Source: an uncultured Bacteroidales bacterium (GTDB lineage: Bacteria > Bacteroidota > Bacteroidia > Bacteroidales > Muribaculaceae). From it: a stretch of DNA of 64,000 nucleotides. Numbering within the stretch: position 1 is the first letter of the stretch; each line of letters begins with the position of its first letter. Of this stretch, positions 50,256 to 59,075 are shown piece by piece. Made by a program: the position numbers and the translations under genes. The stretch covers positions 62,001 through 126,000 of the forward strand of contig CACWID010000007.1 of assembly GCA_902760865.1 (NCBI GenBank), read 5' to 3'. The notes under the pieces were generated by a model that made no database searches, was not told the DNA's origin, and worked only from the letters and a program-made list of their open reading frames with translations.

Positions 50256-50804
50256 TCAGAACTGTATTGTTGCAGTCATTCCATAGGCCCGGTCACCGAA
50301 GGTGGTCGGGCTTATTGCTACATCAACGTTCTTGACAAAGGGGCGGGTGAAGATAAAGGCACTGCCGGCACCGATGGCGGCACCGCCCAGGACGTCCCAC
50401 CAGTCGTGGCGGTCGGTCTTGACGCGGCCCCAAGCGACGAAGCTCGACACGACGTAGGCCGGCACGCCCCACTTCCAGCCATAGCGTTTCATCAGGAAGG
50501 TCGAACCGTTGAAGGCGACTGCCGTGTGGGTGCTGGGGAAGGCATGGTGGCCCGTGCCGTCAGGGCGGTCTTTCTTGATGCACAGTTCCAGGCCGTAGTT
50601 CACTGCCAGGCAGGTGGCGGTGCTCAGGCCCAGTTGCTTGAGGCCCTCGGTATCGTGTTTGGCTATGGCGACGCCTAGCGCGGTGGCATCGGGCACGAGG
50701 CACAGCACATCGGTCGTGTGGCGCAGGGCATCATCCCCGGCATGGACGGTCATCCCCGTTGCCAACAACGAGATGGCCAGCAGATATTTGAGAAATCGAT
50801 TCAT
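50256..50804 (-). CDS. PAP2-family phosphatase (membrane-associated or periplasmic)
   Basis: 182 residues, signal peptide MNRFLKYLLAISLLATGMTVHA. The three phosphatase motifs are KKDRPDG (KX6RP type), PSTHT (the PSGH-type loop with the catalytic His) and GRVKTDRHDWWDVLGG (SRX5HX3D type). Such enzymes dephosphorylate lipid or sugar phosphates, for example undecaprenyl-pyrophosphate, in the envelope. The C-terminal strand MTATIQF hints at a small barrel tail. It overlaps nothing and is convergent with the Omp28-like gene one base away. Confidence 0.87.
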   Translation of the reverse strand: MNRFLKYLLAISLLATGMTVHAGDDALRHTTDVLCLVPDATALGVAIAKHDTEGLKQLGLSTATCLAVNYGLELCIKKDRPDGTGHHAFPSTHTAVAFNGSTFLMKRYGWKWGVPAYVVSSFVAWGRVKTDRHDWWDVLGGAAIGAGSAFIFTRPFVKNVDVAISPTTFGDRAYGMTATIQF

Positions 50805-50817
50805 TTTGGTTTTTGTT

Positions 50818-50846
50818 TTTTGGTCTAGATATTCTAGATGCTCTAG
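50818..50846. repeat. TCTAGATATTCTAGATGCTC microrepeat
   Basis: TCTAGATATTCTAGATGCTC then TAG, iterated TCTAGAT units just downstream of the YgiQ gene stop, between it and the PAP2 start. Confidence 0.6.
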
Positions 50847-52690
50847 TGGGGGTATAACTTGCGCAGCAGGTCGCTACGGTGGATGCGTTTGAGGGCCGCT
50901 GTGATGGCGGCGCGGTTCTTGCGGTCGTACCAGAAGAAGAACAGCCGTTGGGCCTGTTTCTCCATCGGCGTCTTGGCGCAATAGACGGGTTTCATCGTGT
51001 AGGGGTGAAAGCCCGTGTAATAGGTCTCGGTCGAGACGGTCATCGGCGTGGGCGTGAAGTCCTGCACTTGCTCCAGACGGAAGTCGAGCTCCTTGGTGAT
51101 GGCGGCGAGTTCGGCCATGTCGGCCTCGTGACAGCCGGGATGCGACGAGATGAAGTAGGGGATGAGCTGCTGCCGCAGGTTGTATTTCACGTTCACACGG
51201 TCGAACAGGGCCTTGAAACGGCGGAACAATTCAAACGAGGGCTTGCGCATCAGCATCAGCACCTCGTCGCTGGTGTGCTCGGGAGCGACTTTCAGTCGGC
51301 CCGAGACGTGGAAGCGGATGAGTTCCTCGTTGTAGCGGGCATTGACCTTGTCAATGCGGGGGTCACCCGTGCGGTGCATCGACAGGTCGTAGCGCACTCC
51401 GCTGCCGATAAAGGATTTCTTGACCTCGGGCAGGGCATCCACGGCATGATAGATATCGAGCAAGGCGCTGTGGTCGCTGTTGAGGTTACTGCAGGGCTGC
51501 GGGTGCAGGCACGAAGGCCGCTGGCAGCGCTGGCAGCGTTCCAGGTCCTTGCCGTGCATACCATACATGTTGGCGCTGGGACCGCCCAGGTCACTGATGT
51601 AGCCCTTGAAGTCCTCCATCTGGGTTACCTGCTTGACCTCGCGCAGGATGGATTCCTTGCTGCGTGAGGCGATGAACTTGCCCTGATGGGCACTGATGGT
51701 GCAAAAGGCACAGCCGCCGAAGCAGCCGCGGTGCATGCACACCGAGTGGCGTATCATCTCATAGGCGGGAATGCGCTTGCCCTGATAGCGGGGGTGGGGC
51801 AGACGCGTGTAGGGCAGGTCAAACGAGGCATCTATCTGTTCGGTGGTCATCGGCGGATTGGTGCGGTTGACCTTGACGGCGATGTCGCCGGTGGCCTGCC
51901 ACACGTTGTGGCCATGCCACAGGTTGCTCTCCACCTCGATGGTCTTGAAATTCTCGGCATGGGCCTTCTTAGACTTCTGGCATTCCTCGTAGCTGTGCAA
52001 CACCACATCGGTGTCGGTGTTTGCCGTCGGCATTTCGCTCAGCGGGCGGCGCACCACCGTTTGGGGGATATCGGTCAGTTCCTCGATGCGTTTGCCGGCA
52101 GCCAGAGCGTCGGCAATGGCGATATTGGGCAATTCTCCCATGCCATAGACCAACAGGTCAGCCGGGCTGTCCACCAGGATGGAAGGCCGCAGCTTGTCCT
52201 GCCAGTAGTCATAATGGGCGAGGCGTCGCAGCGACACCTCGATGCCGCCTGCCACGACAGGCACGTCGGGGAACAGTCGCTTGAGGATGTCGCAATAGAC
52301 GATGGTGGGGTAGTCGGGGCGGGCGCCGGCACGTCCGTCGGGCGTGTAGGCGTCGTCGCTGCGCTTGCGTCTTGCGGCGGTATAGTGGTTCACCATCGAA
52401 TCCATCGCACCGGCCGACACGCCAAAGAACAGCCGAGGCCGTCCCAGTTTCTTGAAGTCGCGCAGGTCGTCGCGCCAGTTGGGCTGTGGCACGATGGCCA
52501 CCTTGTAGCCGTGGGCTTCGAGCACGCGCCCGATGACGGCACTGCCCATCGACGGGTGGTCGATATAGGCATCGCCGCTGAACAGGATCACGTCGGCCTG
52601 GTCCCAACCCAGGTGGTCCATCTCCTTGCGCGTTGTGGGCAGCCATTGGCCCTTGATGCGGTGGTCATTATCTCGTTTGTCTGGCTTCAC
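50843..52690 (-). CDS. YgiQ-family radical SAM protein
   Basis: 615 residues. The N-terminal YgiQ region begins WLPTTRKEMDHLGWDQADVILFSGDAYIDHPS. The radical SAM cluster motif is CMHRGCFGGCAFCTI (CX3CX2C) at about residues 315-328, followed by GGPSANMYGM and FIGSGVRYDL and a Cys-rich YERCQRCQ-like stretch. Family members bind a 4Fe-4S cluster and SAM; the substrate is unknown. Cytoplasmic. It is upstream of uvrB on the minus strand direction by 20 bases. Confidence 0.94.
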   Translation of the reverse strand: MKPDKRDNDHRIKGQWLPTTRKEMDHLGWDQADVILFSGDAYIDHPSMGSAVIGRVLEAHGYKVAIVPQPNWRDDLRDFKKLGRPRLFFGVSAGAMDSMVNHYTAARRKRSDDAYTPDGRAGARPDYPTIVYCDILKRLFPDVPVVAGGIEVSLRRLAHYDYWQDKLRPSILVDSPADLLVYGMGELPNIAIADALAAGKRIEELTDIPQTVVRRPLSEMPTANTDTDVVLHSYEECQKSKKAHAENFKTIEVESNLWHGHNVWQATGDIAVKVNRTNPPMTTEQIDASFDLPYTRLPHPRYQGKRIPAYEMIRHSVCMHRGCFGGCAFCTISAHQGKFIASRSKESILREVKQVTQMEDFKGYISDLGGPSANMYGMHGKDLERCQRCQRPSCLHPQPCSNLNSDHSALLDIYHAVDALPEVKKSFIGSGVRYDLSMHRTGDPRIDKVNARYNEELIRFHVSGRLKVAPEHTSDEVLMLMRKPSFELFRRFKALFDRVNVKYNLRQQLIPYFISSHPGCHEADMAELAAITKELDFRLEQVQDFTPTPMTVSTETYYTGFHPYTMKPVYCAKTPMEKQAQRLFFFWYDRKNRAAITAALKRIHRSDLLRKLYPH

Positions 52691-52710
52691 TAATCTCTAA
52701 TCACTAATCA
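52691..52710. repeat. TAATCTCTAATCACTAATC microrepeat
   Basis: Iterated TAATCAC units fill the gap between uvrB and the YgiQ gene. Confidence 0.6.
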
Positions 52711-54780
52711 CTAATCTTTCTCTTCAAGCATGGCTTCGAGTTTCAGGATTTCGTCGCGGTACTGGGCGGCCTCGAGGAAGTCCATGCGCTTGGCGGCTTC
52801 GATCATCTGGGTCTTCAGACGGTCGATGGCGGCCTGCATGTCCTTGCCGCTCATGTAGGCGACAACCGGGTCGGCGGCAACGCCGGCGCTGGTGTCAAAC
52901 TCCTCGGTGTACCGCATCTCGGGTGCGGCGGTGGGCATCGGCATCTGGCTGTGACGGCCGGGAACTGTCGGGTGGCGCATATCGGTGTCCTGTCCGATGA
53001 TGGCTGTGCGGGCCTTGATGATGGCCGTCGGGGTGATGCCGTGGTCCTCGTTGTACTTGAGCTGCAGGGTGCGGCGCCGCTCGGTCTCGTCGATGGTCTG
53101 ACGCATCGAGTCGGTGATGTTGTCGGCATACATGATGACCGTGCCGTTCAGGTTGCGTGCCGCACGGCCGGCTGTCTGTGTCAACGAACGGCGGCTGCGC
53201 AGGAATCCCTCCTTGTCGGCGTCGAGGATGGCGACAAGCGAGACCTCGGGCAGGTCCAGGCCCTCACGCAGCAAGTTCACGCCGACGAGCACATCGATGG
53301 CTCCGGCGCGCAGGTTGTCGATGATCTCGATGCGTTCCATCGTCTCGACGTCGCTGTGCATATAGGCCGTGCGGATATCGAGCCGCTTGAGGTAGTCGCT
53401 CAGTTCCTCGGCCATGCGCTTGGTCAGTGTGGTGACCAGCGTTCGCTCGCCGCGCTCGATGCGCAGCTGTATCTCTTCAACCAGGTCGTCGACCTGCCCC
53501 TGTGAGGGACGTACGATGATCTGCGGGTCGAGCAGGCCCGTCGGACGGATGAGCTGCTCGGTGATGATGCCTTCGCTCTTGTTGAGCTCATAGTCGGCTG
53601 GAGTGGCGCTGACATAGATGGTCTGATGGGTCAGGTCCTCAAATTCCTCGAACCGCAGCGGGCGGTTGTCGAGTGCGGCCTCCAGTCTGAATCCGTAGTG
53701 CACCAGATTGGTCTTGCGCGACTGGTCGCCGCCGTACATGGCGCGAATCTGGGGTACCGTCACGTGGCTCTCGTCGATGATGGTGAGGAAGTCGTCGGGG
53801 AAGTAGTCCAGCAGGCAGAAGGGGCGCATGCCGGGACGGCGGCCGTCGAAATAACGGGAGTAGTTCTCTATGCCCGAACAGTAGCCCACCTCGCGCATCA
53901 TCTCCATGTCATAGGTCACGCGCTCGTTCAGGCGCTTGGCCTCGGCGAAACGGTTCTCGCGGGCAAAAGCAGCCACCTGGTTCTCGCGGTCGAGGTCAAT
54001 CTGGCCCATGGCGGCCTGCATGCGTTCCTTGGTGGTGACAAAGATGTTGGCGGGGAAGATTTTGAAGCCCTCGACGTCCTCGGTGGGCAGCTGGGTCTCG
54101 CTGTCCAGGATCTGGATCCGCTCGATCTCGTTGCCCCAGAAGATGACGCGCAGCATGATGTCCTCGTCGCTGAGGAAGATATCGACCGTGTCGCCCTTGA
54201 CGCGGAAAGTGCCCATTCGCAGCTCGGTGTCGCTGCGTGAGTAGAGGGCATCCACCAGGCGGTGGAGCAGTTCGTCGCGCCCGATTTCATCGCCCACCTT
54301 GAGTTCGATGGCGTTGGCGGTGATGTCCTCGGGGTTGCCCATGCCGTAGAGGCACGACACGCTGGAGACCACCACGATGTCGCGGCGCCCCGACAGCAAT
54401 GCCGTCACGGTCGAGAGACGCAGGCGCTCGATCTCGTCGTTGATGGAGAGGTCCTTCTCGATATACTTGTCGGTCGAGGGAATGTAGGCCTCGGGCTGGT
54501 AGTAGTCATAGTAGGACACGAAGTAGTGTACCGCATTCTCGGGGAAGAAGCTCTTGAACTCGGCATAGAGCTGCGCCGCCAGCGTCTTGTTGTGTGACAG
54601 GACGAGGGTGGGGCGGCCCGTGCGAGCGATGACGTTGGCCATGGTGAAGGTCTTGCCCGAACCGGTCACGCCTAGCAGCGTCTGGTAAGGAACGCCTCCA
54701 GTCACTCCCGTGGCCAGTTCCTCGATGGCTTGAGGCTGGTCGCCCGTGGGTTCATATTCTGAATGCAGTCGATATTCCAT
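52711..54780 (-). CDS. uvrB: UvrABC system protein B
   Basis: 689 residues, near the usual ~670. Walker A GVTGSGKT is at residues 37-44. The beta-hairpin YYDYYQPEAYIPSTDKYIEKD, helicase motif IDESHVT, the segment DVLVGVNLLREGLDLPEVSLVAILDADKEGFLRS and QTAGRAARN follow in order. The C-terminal UVR domain (LKTQMIEAAKRMDFLEAAQYRDEILKLE) contacts UvrC. It is the damage-verifying helicase of nucleotide excision repair. An unusual ~50-residue insertion (THPTVPG-type, Pro/Met-rich) lies before the UVR domain. Adjacent to the YgiQ gene. Confidence 0.97.
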   Translation of the reverse strand: MEYRLHSEYEPTGDQPQAIEELATGVTGGVPYQTLLGVTGSGKTFTMANVIARTGRPTLVLSHNKTLAAQLYAEFKSFFPENAVHYFVSYYDYYQPEAYIPSTDKYIEKDLSINDEIERLRLSTVTALLSGRRDIVVVSSVSCLYGMGNPEDITANAIELKVGDEIGRDELLHRLVDALYSRSDTELRMGTFRVKGDTVDIFLSDEDIMLRVIFWGNEIERIQILDSETQLPTEDVEGFKIFPANIFVTTKERMQAAMGQIDLDRENQVAAFARENRFAEAKRLNERVTYDMEMMREVGYCSGIENYSRYFDGRRPGMRPFCLLDYFPDDFLTIIDESHVTVPQIRAMYGGDQSRKTNLVHYGFRLEAALDNRPLRFEEFEDLTHQTIYVSATPADYELNKSEGIITEQLIRPTGLLDPQIIVRPSQGQVDDLVEEIQLRIERGERTLVTTLTKRMAEELSDYLKRLDIRTAYMHSDVETMERIEIIDNLRAGAIDVLVGVNLLREGLDLPEVSLVAILDADKEGFLRSRRSLTQTAGRAARNLNGTVIMYADNITDSMRQTIDETERRRTLQLKYNEDHGITPTAIIKARTAIIGQDTDMRHPTVPGRHSQMPMPTAAPEMRYTEEFDTSAGVAADPVVAYMSGKDMQAAIDRLKTQMIEAAKRMDFLEAAQYRDEILKLEAMLEEKD

Positions 54781-54820
54781 TTGTATCTTGTTGGGTCGGT
54801 TGATGATTACGCATCGGCGG

Positions 54821-56122
54821 TCAATGGCGCTTGCGCATGAAGATGGCGAAAATCGATGCCAGCAGGGCGAGCGATATCGTTAAGCCAGTGAGGTAGAAGG
54901 TGCGGCTCTCGCCATGGCTGGCGTTGAAGGCCAGGTCACACAGGTCACACAGGGCACTGACCACCGTCAGCAGCGATATCGCCACCAGCATGGCCTTGGT
55001 CTGGCCATTGTTGCGCTCTTGGATGTAGTTGTGGGAACGCAGCAGCATCTCGTTGAGTTGCTGCTGCTCGTCGTTGACCTCGAGGCCGCGGTCGATGGCG
55101 CGGTCAATCTCCAGCGGCAGGAAGTTATAGGAGACGCGGTTGAAACAACCGTGGCTGTTATAGACCTGGAACTCCTGGGTGAGCGCCTCGATGGGAGTTA
55201 CACGACGGCGGCACACGCGCTTGAAGGTCGCCCACCAGTTCTCTTCACTGTAGGCGATGGTGCTGTGGTAGCGCTCATTCAGGTCTGACAGGTAGTACTT
55301 CTGGAACAGGCTGTGGATGTAGAGCAGGCGGAAGAAGCCCCTCCATTCCTCCATGAAGTTGTTCTTGTTGCCGTTGGCATGCAGGGTGAACGTGTCGTTG
55401 AGCGCAAGGGCCGTCCAGCGCTTGAACACCGACACGCGGTTGTTGTTCATCATGCGCTCCAGGTAGGCCGGCGACACGTTGTCCTGGTCGTCCTCGTCGG
55501 GATTGACCGTGGGCGCCAGCGAGCCGAGCTGGTACAGCGCCAGGTCTCGTTGGTCTTCGGTCAAGTCCAGTTCCTCGGGTGACACGATAATCTGGAACAG
55601 CCGCATCTTGTTGCCGTGCTCGAGCAACTTGTTGCGCTCCTGGCAGTAGCTCTTGCCGTCGAGCGAGCCGTATGCCTCCAGCAGCGGGTCCAGGGCCAGC
55701 CGGTTGAAGTCGTCGTTACCCTGCTCGTGGATGCGGCGCAGGTGGCGCATCAGCGAGGTGAAATCGTCAAGATGCACCGACTCGTAGTTCAACTCGATGG
55801 AGAACAGGACGATGTGGTGAGGAAACACGTAAACCTTCAGCTCGTTGAGATGGGCCTTGTGGGTGATGCCGTCGGCGACGGCAGTGAAATCCTGGTCCAC
55901 AGGCCGATAGAAGGAGACACAGCCGCTGCCGTCGTCCTGGCCGAAGCAATAGTCGATGAAGTCGGGCACATACTGGTCACTGTAGCGCTCGCCCATCTCG
56001 TGGCTCTCCCGTGACCATCCCGACTGCAGCAGCAACGACTGGGCGGACTGCAGGTCACGAAGGGTCGTGAACTGCCCGCACAGAAATGCCGTCAACTGAT
56101 GTTTGTCTGATTTGTTTTCCAT
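54821..56122 (-). CDS. Membrane protein of unknown function, two C-terminal transmembrane helices
   Basis: 433 residues from ATG 56122. A 22-codon longer frame begins at 56188, but a promoter element TACCTTTG (56161-56154) lies inside it and a strong GAAGGAGG ribosome site (56140-56133) precedes 56122. The first ~360 residues are cytoplasmic, acidic and mostly helical (SLLLQSGWSRESHEMGERYSDQYVPD; YHSTIAYSEENWWATFKRVCRRR). Two transmembrane segments end the protein (AMLVAISLLTVVSALCDL; YLTGLTISLALLASIFAIFM), a topology reminiscent of CorA-like proteins but without the GMN motif. I do not recognise a named family. Possibly restricted to Bacteroidetes. Confidence 0.75.
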   Translation of the reverse strand: MENKSDKHQLTAFLCGQFTTLRDLQSAQSLLLQSGWSRESHEMGERYSDQYVPDFIDYCFGQDDGSGCVSFYRPVDQDFTAVADGITHKAHLNELKVYVFPHHIVLFSIELNYESVHLDDFTSLMRHLRRIHEQGNDDFNRLALDPLLEAYGSLDGKSYCQERNKLLEHGNKMRLFQIIVSPEELDLTEDQRDLALYQLGSLAPTVNPDEDDQDNVSPAYLERMMNNNRVSVFKRWTALALNDTFTLHANGNKNNFMEEWRGFFRLLYIHSLFQKYYLSDLNERYHSTIAYSEENWWATFKRVCRRRVTPIEALTQEFQVYNSHGCFNRVSYNFLPLEIDRAIDRGLEVNDEQQQLNEMLLRSHNYIQERNNGQTKAMLVAISLLTVVSALCDLCDLAFNASHGESRTFYLTGLTISLALLASIFAIFMRKRH

Positions 56123-56130
56123 CGTCAAAT

Positions 56131-56140
56131 TGCCTCCTTC
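56131..56140 (-). promoter_or_regulatory. Ribosome-binding site deciding the start at 56122
   Basis: GAAGGAGGCA on the minus strand, 8 bases before ATG 56122. Shine-Dalgarno sites this strong are uncommon in Bacteroidetes. Confidence 0.7.
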
Positions 56141-56153
56141 ATTTTTCGACCTG

Positions 56154-56161
56154 CAAAGGTA
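56154..56161 (-). promoter_or_regulatory. -7 promoter element of the membrane protein gene
   Basis: TACCTTTG on the minus strand, about 32 bases before ATG 56122. Confidence 0.65.
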
Positions 56162-56346
56162 CGAATTTGTTTTCACTTTTTCTGTCACTGTCAGCCCTAA
56201 ACTTTTGCCTCATCGGCTAAAACGCGTAAAAGCCGCCCCGTCGGCGTGCCATATCGGCAAAATCCTTAAACTTTCTGGCCGGTGTTGCGTCTAAAACACG
56301 TAGCAGTTACATGAATCGGGCTGCGGCTTGGAAATCGTCAAATAAA

Positions 56347-56378
56347 TTTGGCATTTCGCTCGCCTTGCACTAATTTTG
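56347..56378 (+). promoter_or_regulatory. Promoter of the DUF2520 gene
   Basis: TTTG at 56347-56350, 20 bases, TAATTTTG at 56371-56378, a close match to the consensus. Transcription starts about 2 bases before the ATG at 56387, which excludes the ATG at 56348. Confidence 0.75.
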
Positions 56379-56386
56379 CAGAGAAA

Positions 56387-57166
56387 ATGAAAAGAGTGGT
56401 ACTTATTGGTTCCGGCAATGTGGCGACGAGCCTGGCTCATGGCCTGGCGTCGCGTTGTGAGTTGGCGCAGGTCTATAGCCGACGCCTGTCTCACGCCCGT
56501 GCGCTGGCCGAGGCTGTAGGCTGCCCCGCCGCTACCGATGACCTCGGTGCCCTGGTCCCCGATGCTGATGCCTACATCATCGCCGTGAGCGACGATGCCA
56601 TTGCCCAGGTCGTCAGTGCTGTCGCCGACAACGGCGCCCTGTGGCTGCACACGTCGGGCAGCACGCCGATAGACGTCTTCTGTGGCCATCGTCAGCGCTG
56701 CGGCGTGTTGTGGCCGATGCAGTCGTTTTCCCGCGAGGTGGTGACCCCGCTCGACGACGTCTATTTCTTTGCTGAGGGCAACGACGAGGCCGCCCTGCAT
56801 GACGTGACCGAACTGGGGCAGATGCTCTCGCGCCATGTCACTGCCGCCGACAGCGACCAGCGGCGCTGGCTGCATCTGGCTTCGGTGTTCTCATGCAACT
56901 TTGCCAACCACCTGTGGGCGCTCGCCGATGAGCTGCTCTCGGCCCGAGGCCTGCCCTTCGAGGCGTTGCTGCCGCTCATCCGCACCACCGTCGACAAGCT
57001 TGACCGCCTCACTCCCGCCCAGTCCCAGACCGGCCCTGCCGCACGCGGTGACCGCCGCATCATCGACAGCCACCTGGCGATGCTCGACGGCGAGAAGCGG
57101 GACATCTACCGCCTGCTGACGGAATCCATCATCAAACGAAATCCACAAGACAAAAATGCTCAATAA
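56387..57166 (+). CDS. Rossmann-fold / DUF2520 oxidoreductase-like protein
   Basis: 259 residues from ATG 56387. The N-terminal Rossmann motif is VVLIGSGNVATSLAHGL, followed by DADAYIIAVSDDAIAQVV, the pattern of F420/NADP-type or pyrroline-5-carboxylate reductase-like folds. The C-terminal DUF2520 helical domain (HLASVFSCNFANHLWALADELL; LPLIRTTVDKL) completes it. Substrate unknown. In several Bacteroidales a kdsC-type phosphatase gene lies between this gene and maf (from memory); it is absent here. The stop overlaps the maf start by 11 bases. Confidence 0.85.
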   Translation: MKRVVLIGSGNVATSLAHGLASRCELAQVYSRRLSHARALAEAVGCPAATDDLGALVPDADAYIIAVSDDAIAQVVSAVADNGALWLHTSGSTPIDVFCGHRQRCGVLWPMQSFSREVVTPLDDVYFFAEGNDEAALHDVTELGQMLSRHVTAADSDQRRWLHLASVFSCNFANHLWALADELLSARGLPFEALLPLIRTTVDKLDRLTPAQSQTGPAARGDRRIIDSHLAMLDGEKRDIYRLLTESIIKRNPQDKNAQ

Positions 57167-57731
57167 CCTGGAGAAATATGACATCGTGCTCGGGAGCAAT
57201 TCGCCCCGTCGGCGCGAACTGCTCAACGACATGGGCGTGAAATTCCGTGTCGAAGCCATCAAGGGCATCGACGAGAGCTATCCCGCCAGCCTGCCTGTCG
57301 AGGATATCCCCGTCTATCTGGCCCGCATCAAGGCCGACGGTCACCCCCTGGCGCCCAACGAATTGCTCATCACCGCCGATACCGTTGTCGTGCTCGATGA
57401 GACCGTGCTGGGCAAGCCCGAAGGGGAGGCCGATGCCCACCGCATGCTGCGTGCCTTCTCGGGACGTGCCCACCGCGTCATCAGCGGCGTGTGTGTGACC
57501 ACCAAGGACCGCCGCGAGTCGTTTGCCGACACCAGTATCGTCCGTTTTGCCGACCTTACCGACGACGAGATTGACTACTACATCCAGCACTACCGCCCGC
57601 TGGACAAAGCCGGAGCCTATGGCATCCAGGAATGGATCGGCAACATCGGTATCCAGGGCATCAACGGCGATTTCTATAATGTGATGGGCCTGCCCACCCG
57701 CAAACTCTATCAATTGCTGAAAACATTCTGA
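57156..57731 (+). CDS. maf: Maf-family nucleoside triphosphate pyrophosphatase
   Basis: 191 residues. The signature SNSPRRRELL is at residues 14-23, followed by ITADTVVVLDETVLGKP with the metal-binding acidic residues, FSGRAHRVISGV and DKAGAYGIQEW (lysine and glutamate of the substrate pocket). Maf proteins hydrolyse non-canonical or UTP/dTTP nucleotides to monophosphates. Cytoplasmic. It overlaps the DUF2520 stop by 11 bases and precedes the first paralog gene by 1 base, so all belong to one transcript. Confidence 0.95.
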   Translation: MLNNLEKYDIVLGSNSPRRRELLNDMGVKFRVEAIKGIDESYPASLPVEDIPVYLARIKADGHPLAPNELLITADTVVVLDETVLGKPEGEADAHRMLRAFSGRAHRVISGVCVTTKDRRESFADTSIVRFADLTDDEIDYYIQHYRPLDKAGAYGIQEWIGNIGIQGINGDFYNVMGLPTRKLYQLLKTF

Positions 57732-57732
57732 A

Positions 57733-58389
57733 ATGATAATGAAGAACCTGATAAGAAATATCATGCTGTTTATGGTCCTTGCAACGGCATCATTGCAGGC
57801 CATGGCTTTCTCATTGCCTCACGACACGGTCTATTTCTACAACACGTGGGAGCAACTCCTGATCGATAGCCCCGCGACCATGTATGTTGACCCGTGGATC
57901 GATCCCATCACCCCCTATGAGGTGATTATCGAGACCCCCAATGAAAAATACAATGATGACATCTGGAACAAGCATATCGCAGCCGTCCTGGGTGATAGCA
58001 TCTGGCTTATCAACAGTGAGTATCTGCAACGGGAGTTCAAGGGTGACGCCAAGAACCTGAATGCCTATGTCCCGTTTTACTTCAACGACAAGGTGGCCTT
58101 TGCCGTCACCGATGCCATTCCTAGTGTCAAGGAACTCTTGCTCGGTCTCCCCGAAGATGCGCCGATCGGTGTGGAATACTATTACATCGACTTCAGGAAC
58201 CGCAAGGTGCTCAGGGTCACGCCCGAAGTGTTGAGCCGTCTGCTCGAGGACTACCACGACCTGCAGATGCGCTATGAGGGCATGAAGGACTACAAGAAGC
58301 GTCCCATCATCGAGGACTACTTCTTCCAGTTCGTTGACCGGGCCACCGAGGACCTCATGCGGCCCTTCATCCTCGATCTCACGGATTAA
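57733..58389 (+). CDS. Tandem secreted paralog 1 (unknown function)
   Basis: 218 residues, signal peptide (ILLFMVLATASLQAMAF-like). It starts HDTVYFYNTWEQLLIDSPATMYVDPWIDPITPYEVIIETP. The family-defining C-terminal block is LLEDYHDLQMRYEGMKDYKKRPIIEDYFFQFVDRATEDLMRPFILDL. A middle strand segment (SIWLINSEYLQREFKGDA) is shared by all four. No lipobox or known fold. Three further paralogs follow directly. One base after maf. Function unknown. Confidence 0.75.
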   Translation: MIMKNLIRNIMLFMVLATASLQAMAFSLPHDTVYFYNTWEQLLIDSPATMYVDPWIDPITPYEVIIETPNEKYNDDIWNKHIAAVLGDSIWLINSEYLQREFKGDAKNLNAYVPFYFNDKVAFAVTDAIPSVKELLLGLPEDAPIGVEYYYIDFRNRKVLRVTPEVLSRLLEDYHDLQMRYEGMKDYKKRPIIEDYFFQFVDRATEDLMRPFILDLTD

Positions 58390-58424
58390 ATGTATTATCA
58401 ATCTGTTATTATGACTGATGTAAC

Positions 58425-59063
58425 ATGAAAACTTGTCGCCGATTGATACTCGCCATTTGCCTCCTGTCATGCCTGCCGATGCTGGCCGACACTGAGCGCC
58501 GGGACACGGTCTGTTTCTATGAAACCTGGGAACAGATGTTCGACATGGCGCCCGTAGCGATGGCTGTAGATCCGTACATGTACTTCGGCCCTTATGAGAT
58601 GGAATTTGTGACTTCAGATGACAGATTCAACAACGATATCCACAAGAATTACCTGGCGGCCACCATCAACGACAGCATCTGGTTTATCAATAGCGAGTAC
58701 CTGCGCAAGCATTTCAAGAACAGCGATGCGGCTTCGCTGAGCAATTACCTGCCGCTGTTCTTTGACTATAAGGTGGCCTATGCTATCGGTGCTGCCAATC
58801 CCGGCGTCGCGGAACTCCTGTTCGGCAGCGATGGCAACATCGAGATTGACTACTATTATATCGACTTTGTCAACCGCAAGGTCAGACGGGTCAACAGTTC
58901 GACGCTGAGCCAACTGCTCGAGGATTATCACGACCTGCAGATGCGCTACGAGGGCATGAAGGATTACAAGAAGCGCGAGATCATCGAGGATTATTTCTTC
59001 AAGTACATCGATCGTGCCTCTCAAGATGTCATGCACCCCTACATCCTTGATTTGTTTGAATAG
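58425..59063 (+). CDS. Tandem secreted paralog 2 (unknown function)
   Basis: 212 residues, signal peptide MKTCRRLILAICLLSCLPMLA. It shares RDTVCFYETWEQMFDMAPVAMAVDP and SIWFINSEYLRKHFKNSD with its neighbours. The C-terminal block (LLEDYHDLQMRYEGMKDYKKREIIEDYFFKYIDRASQDVMHPYIL) is nearly identical to those of copies 1 and 3. The gap to copy 1 is 35 bases. Confidence 0.75.
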   Translation: MKTCRRLILAICLLSCLPMLADTERRDTVCFYETWEQMFDMAPVAMAVDPYMYFGPYEMEFVTSDDRFNNDIHKNYLAATINDSIWFINSEYLRKHFKNSDAASLSNYLPLFFDYKVAYAIGAANPGVAELLFGSDGNIEIDYYYIDFVNRKVRRVNSSTLSQLLEDYHDLQMRYEGMKDYKKREIIEDYFFKYIDRASQDVMHPYILDLFE

Positions 59064-59075
59064 CAGGCCCCTGTT

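Noticed and set aside
56123..56188. Longer N-terminus for the membrane protein
   Set aside because: The promoter -7 box lies inside it and a strong ribosome site precedes 56122.
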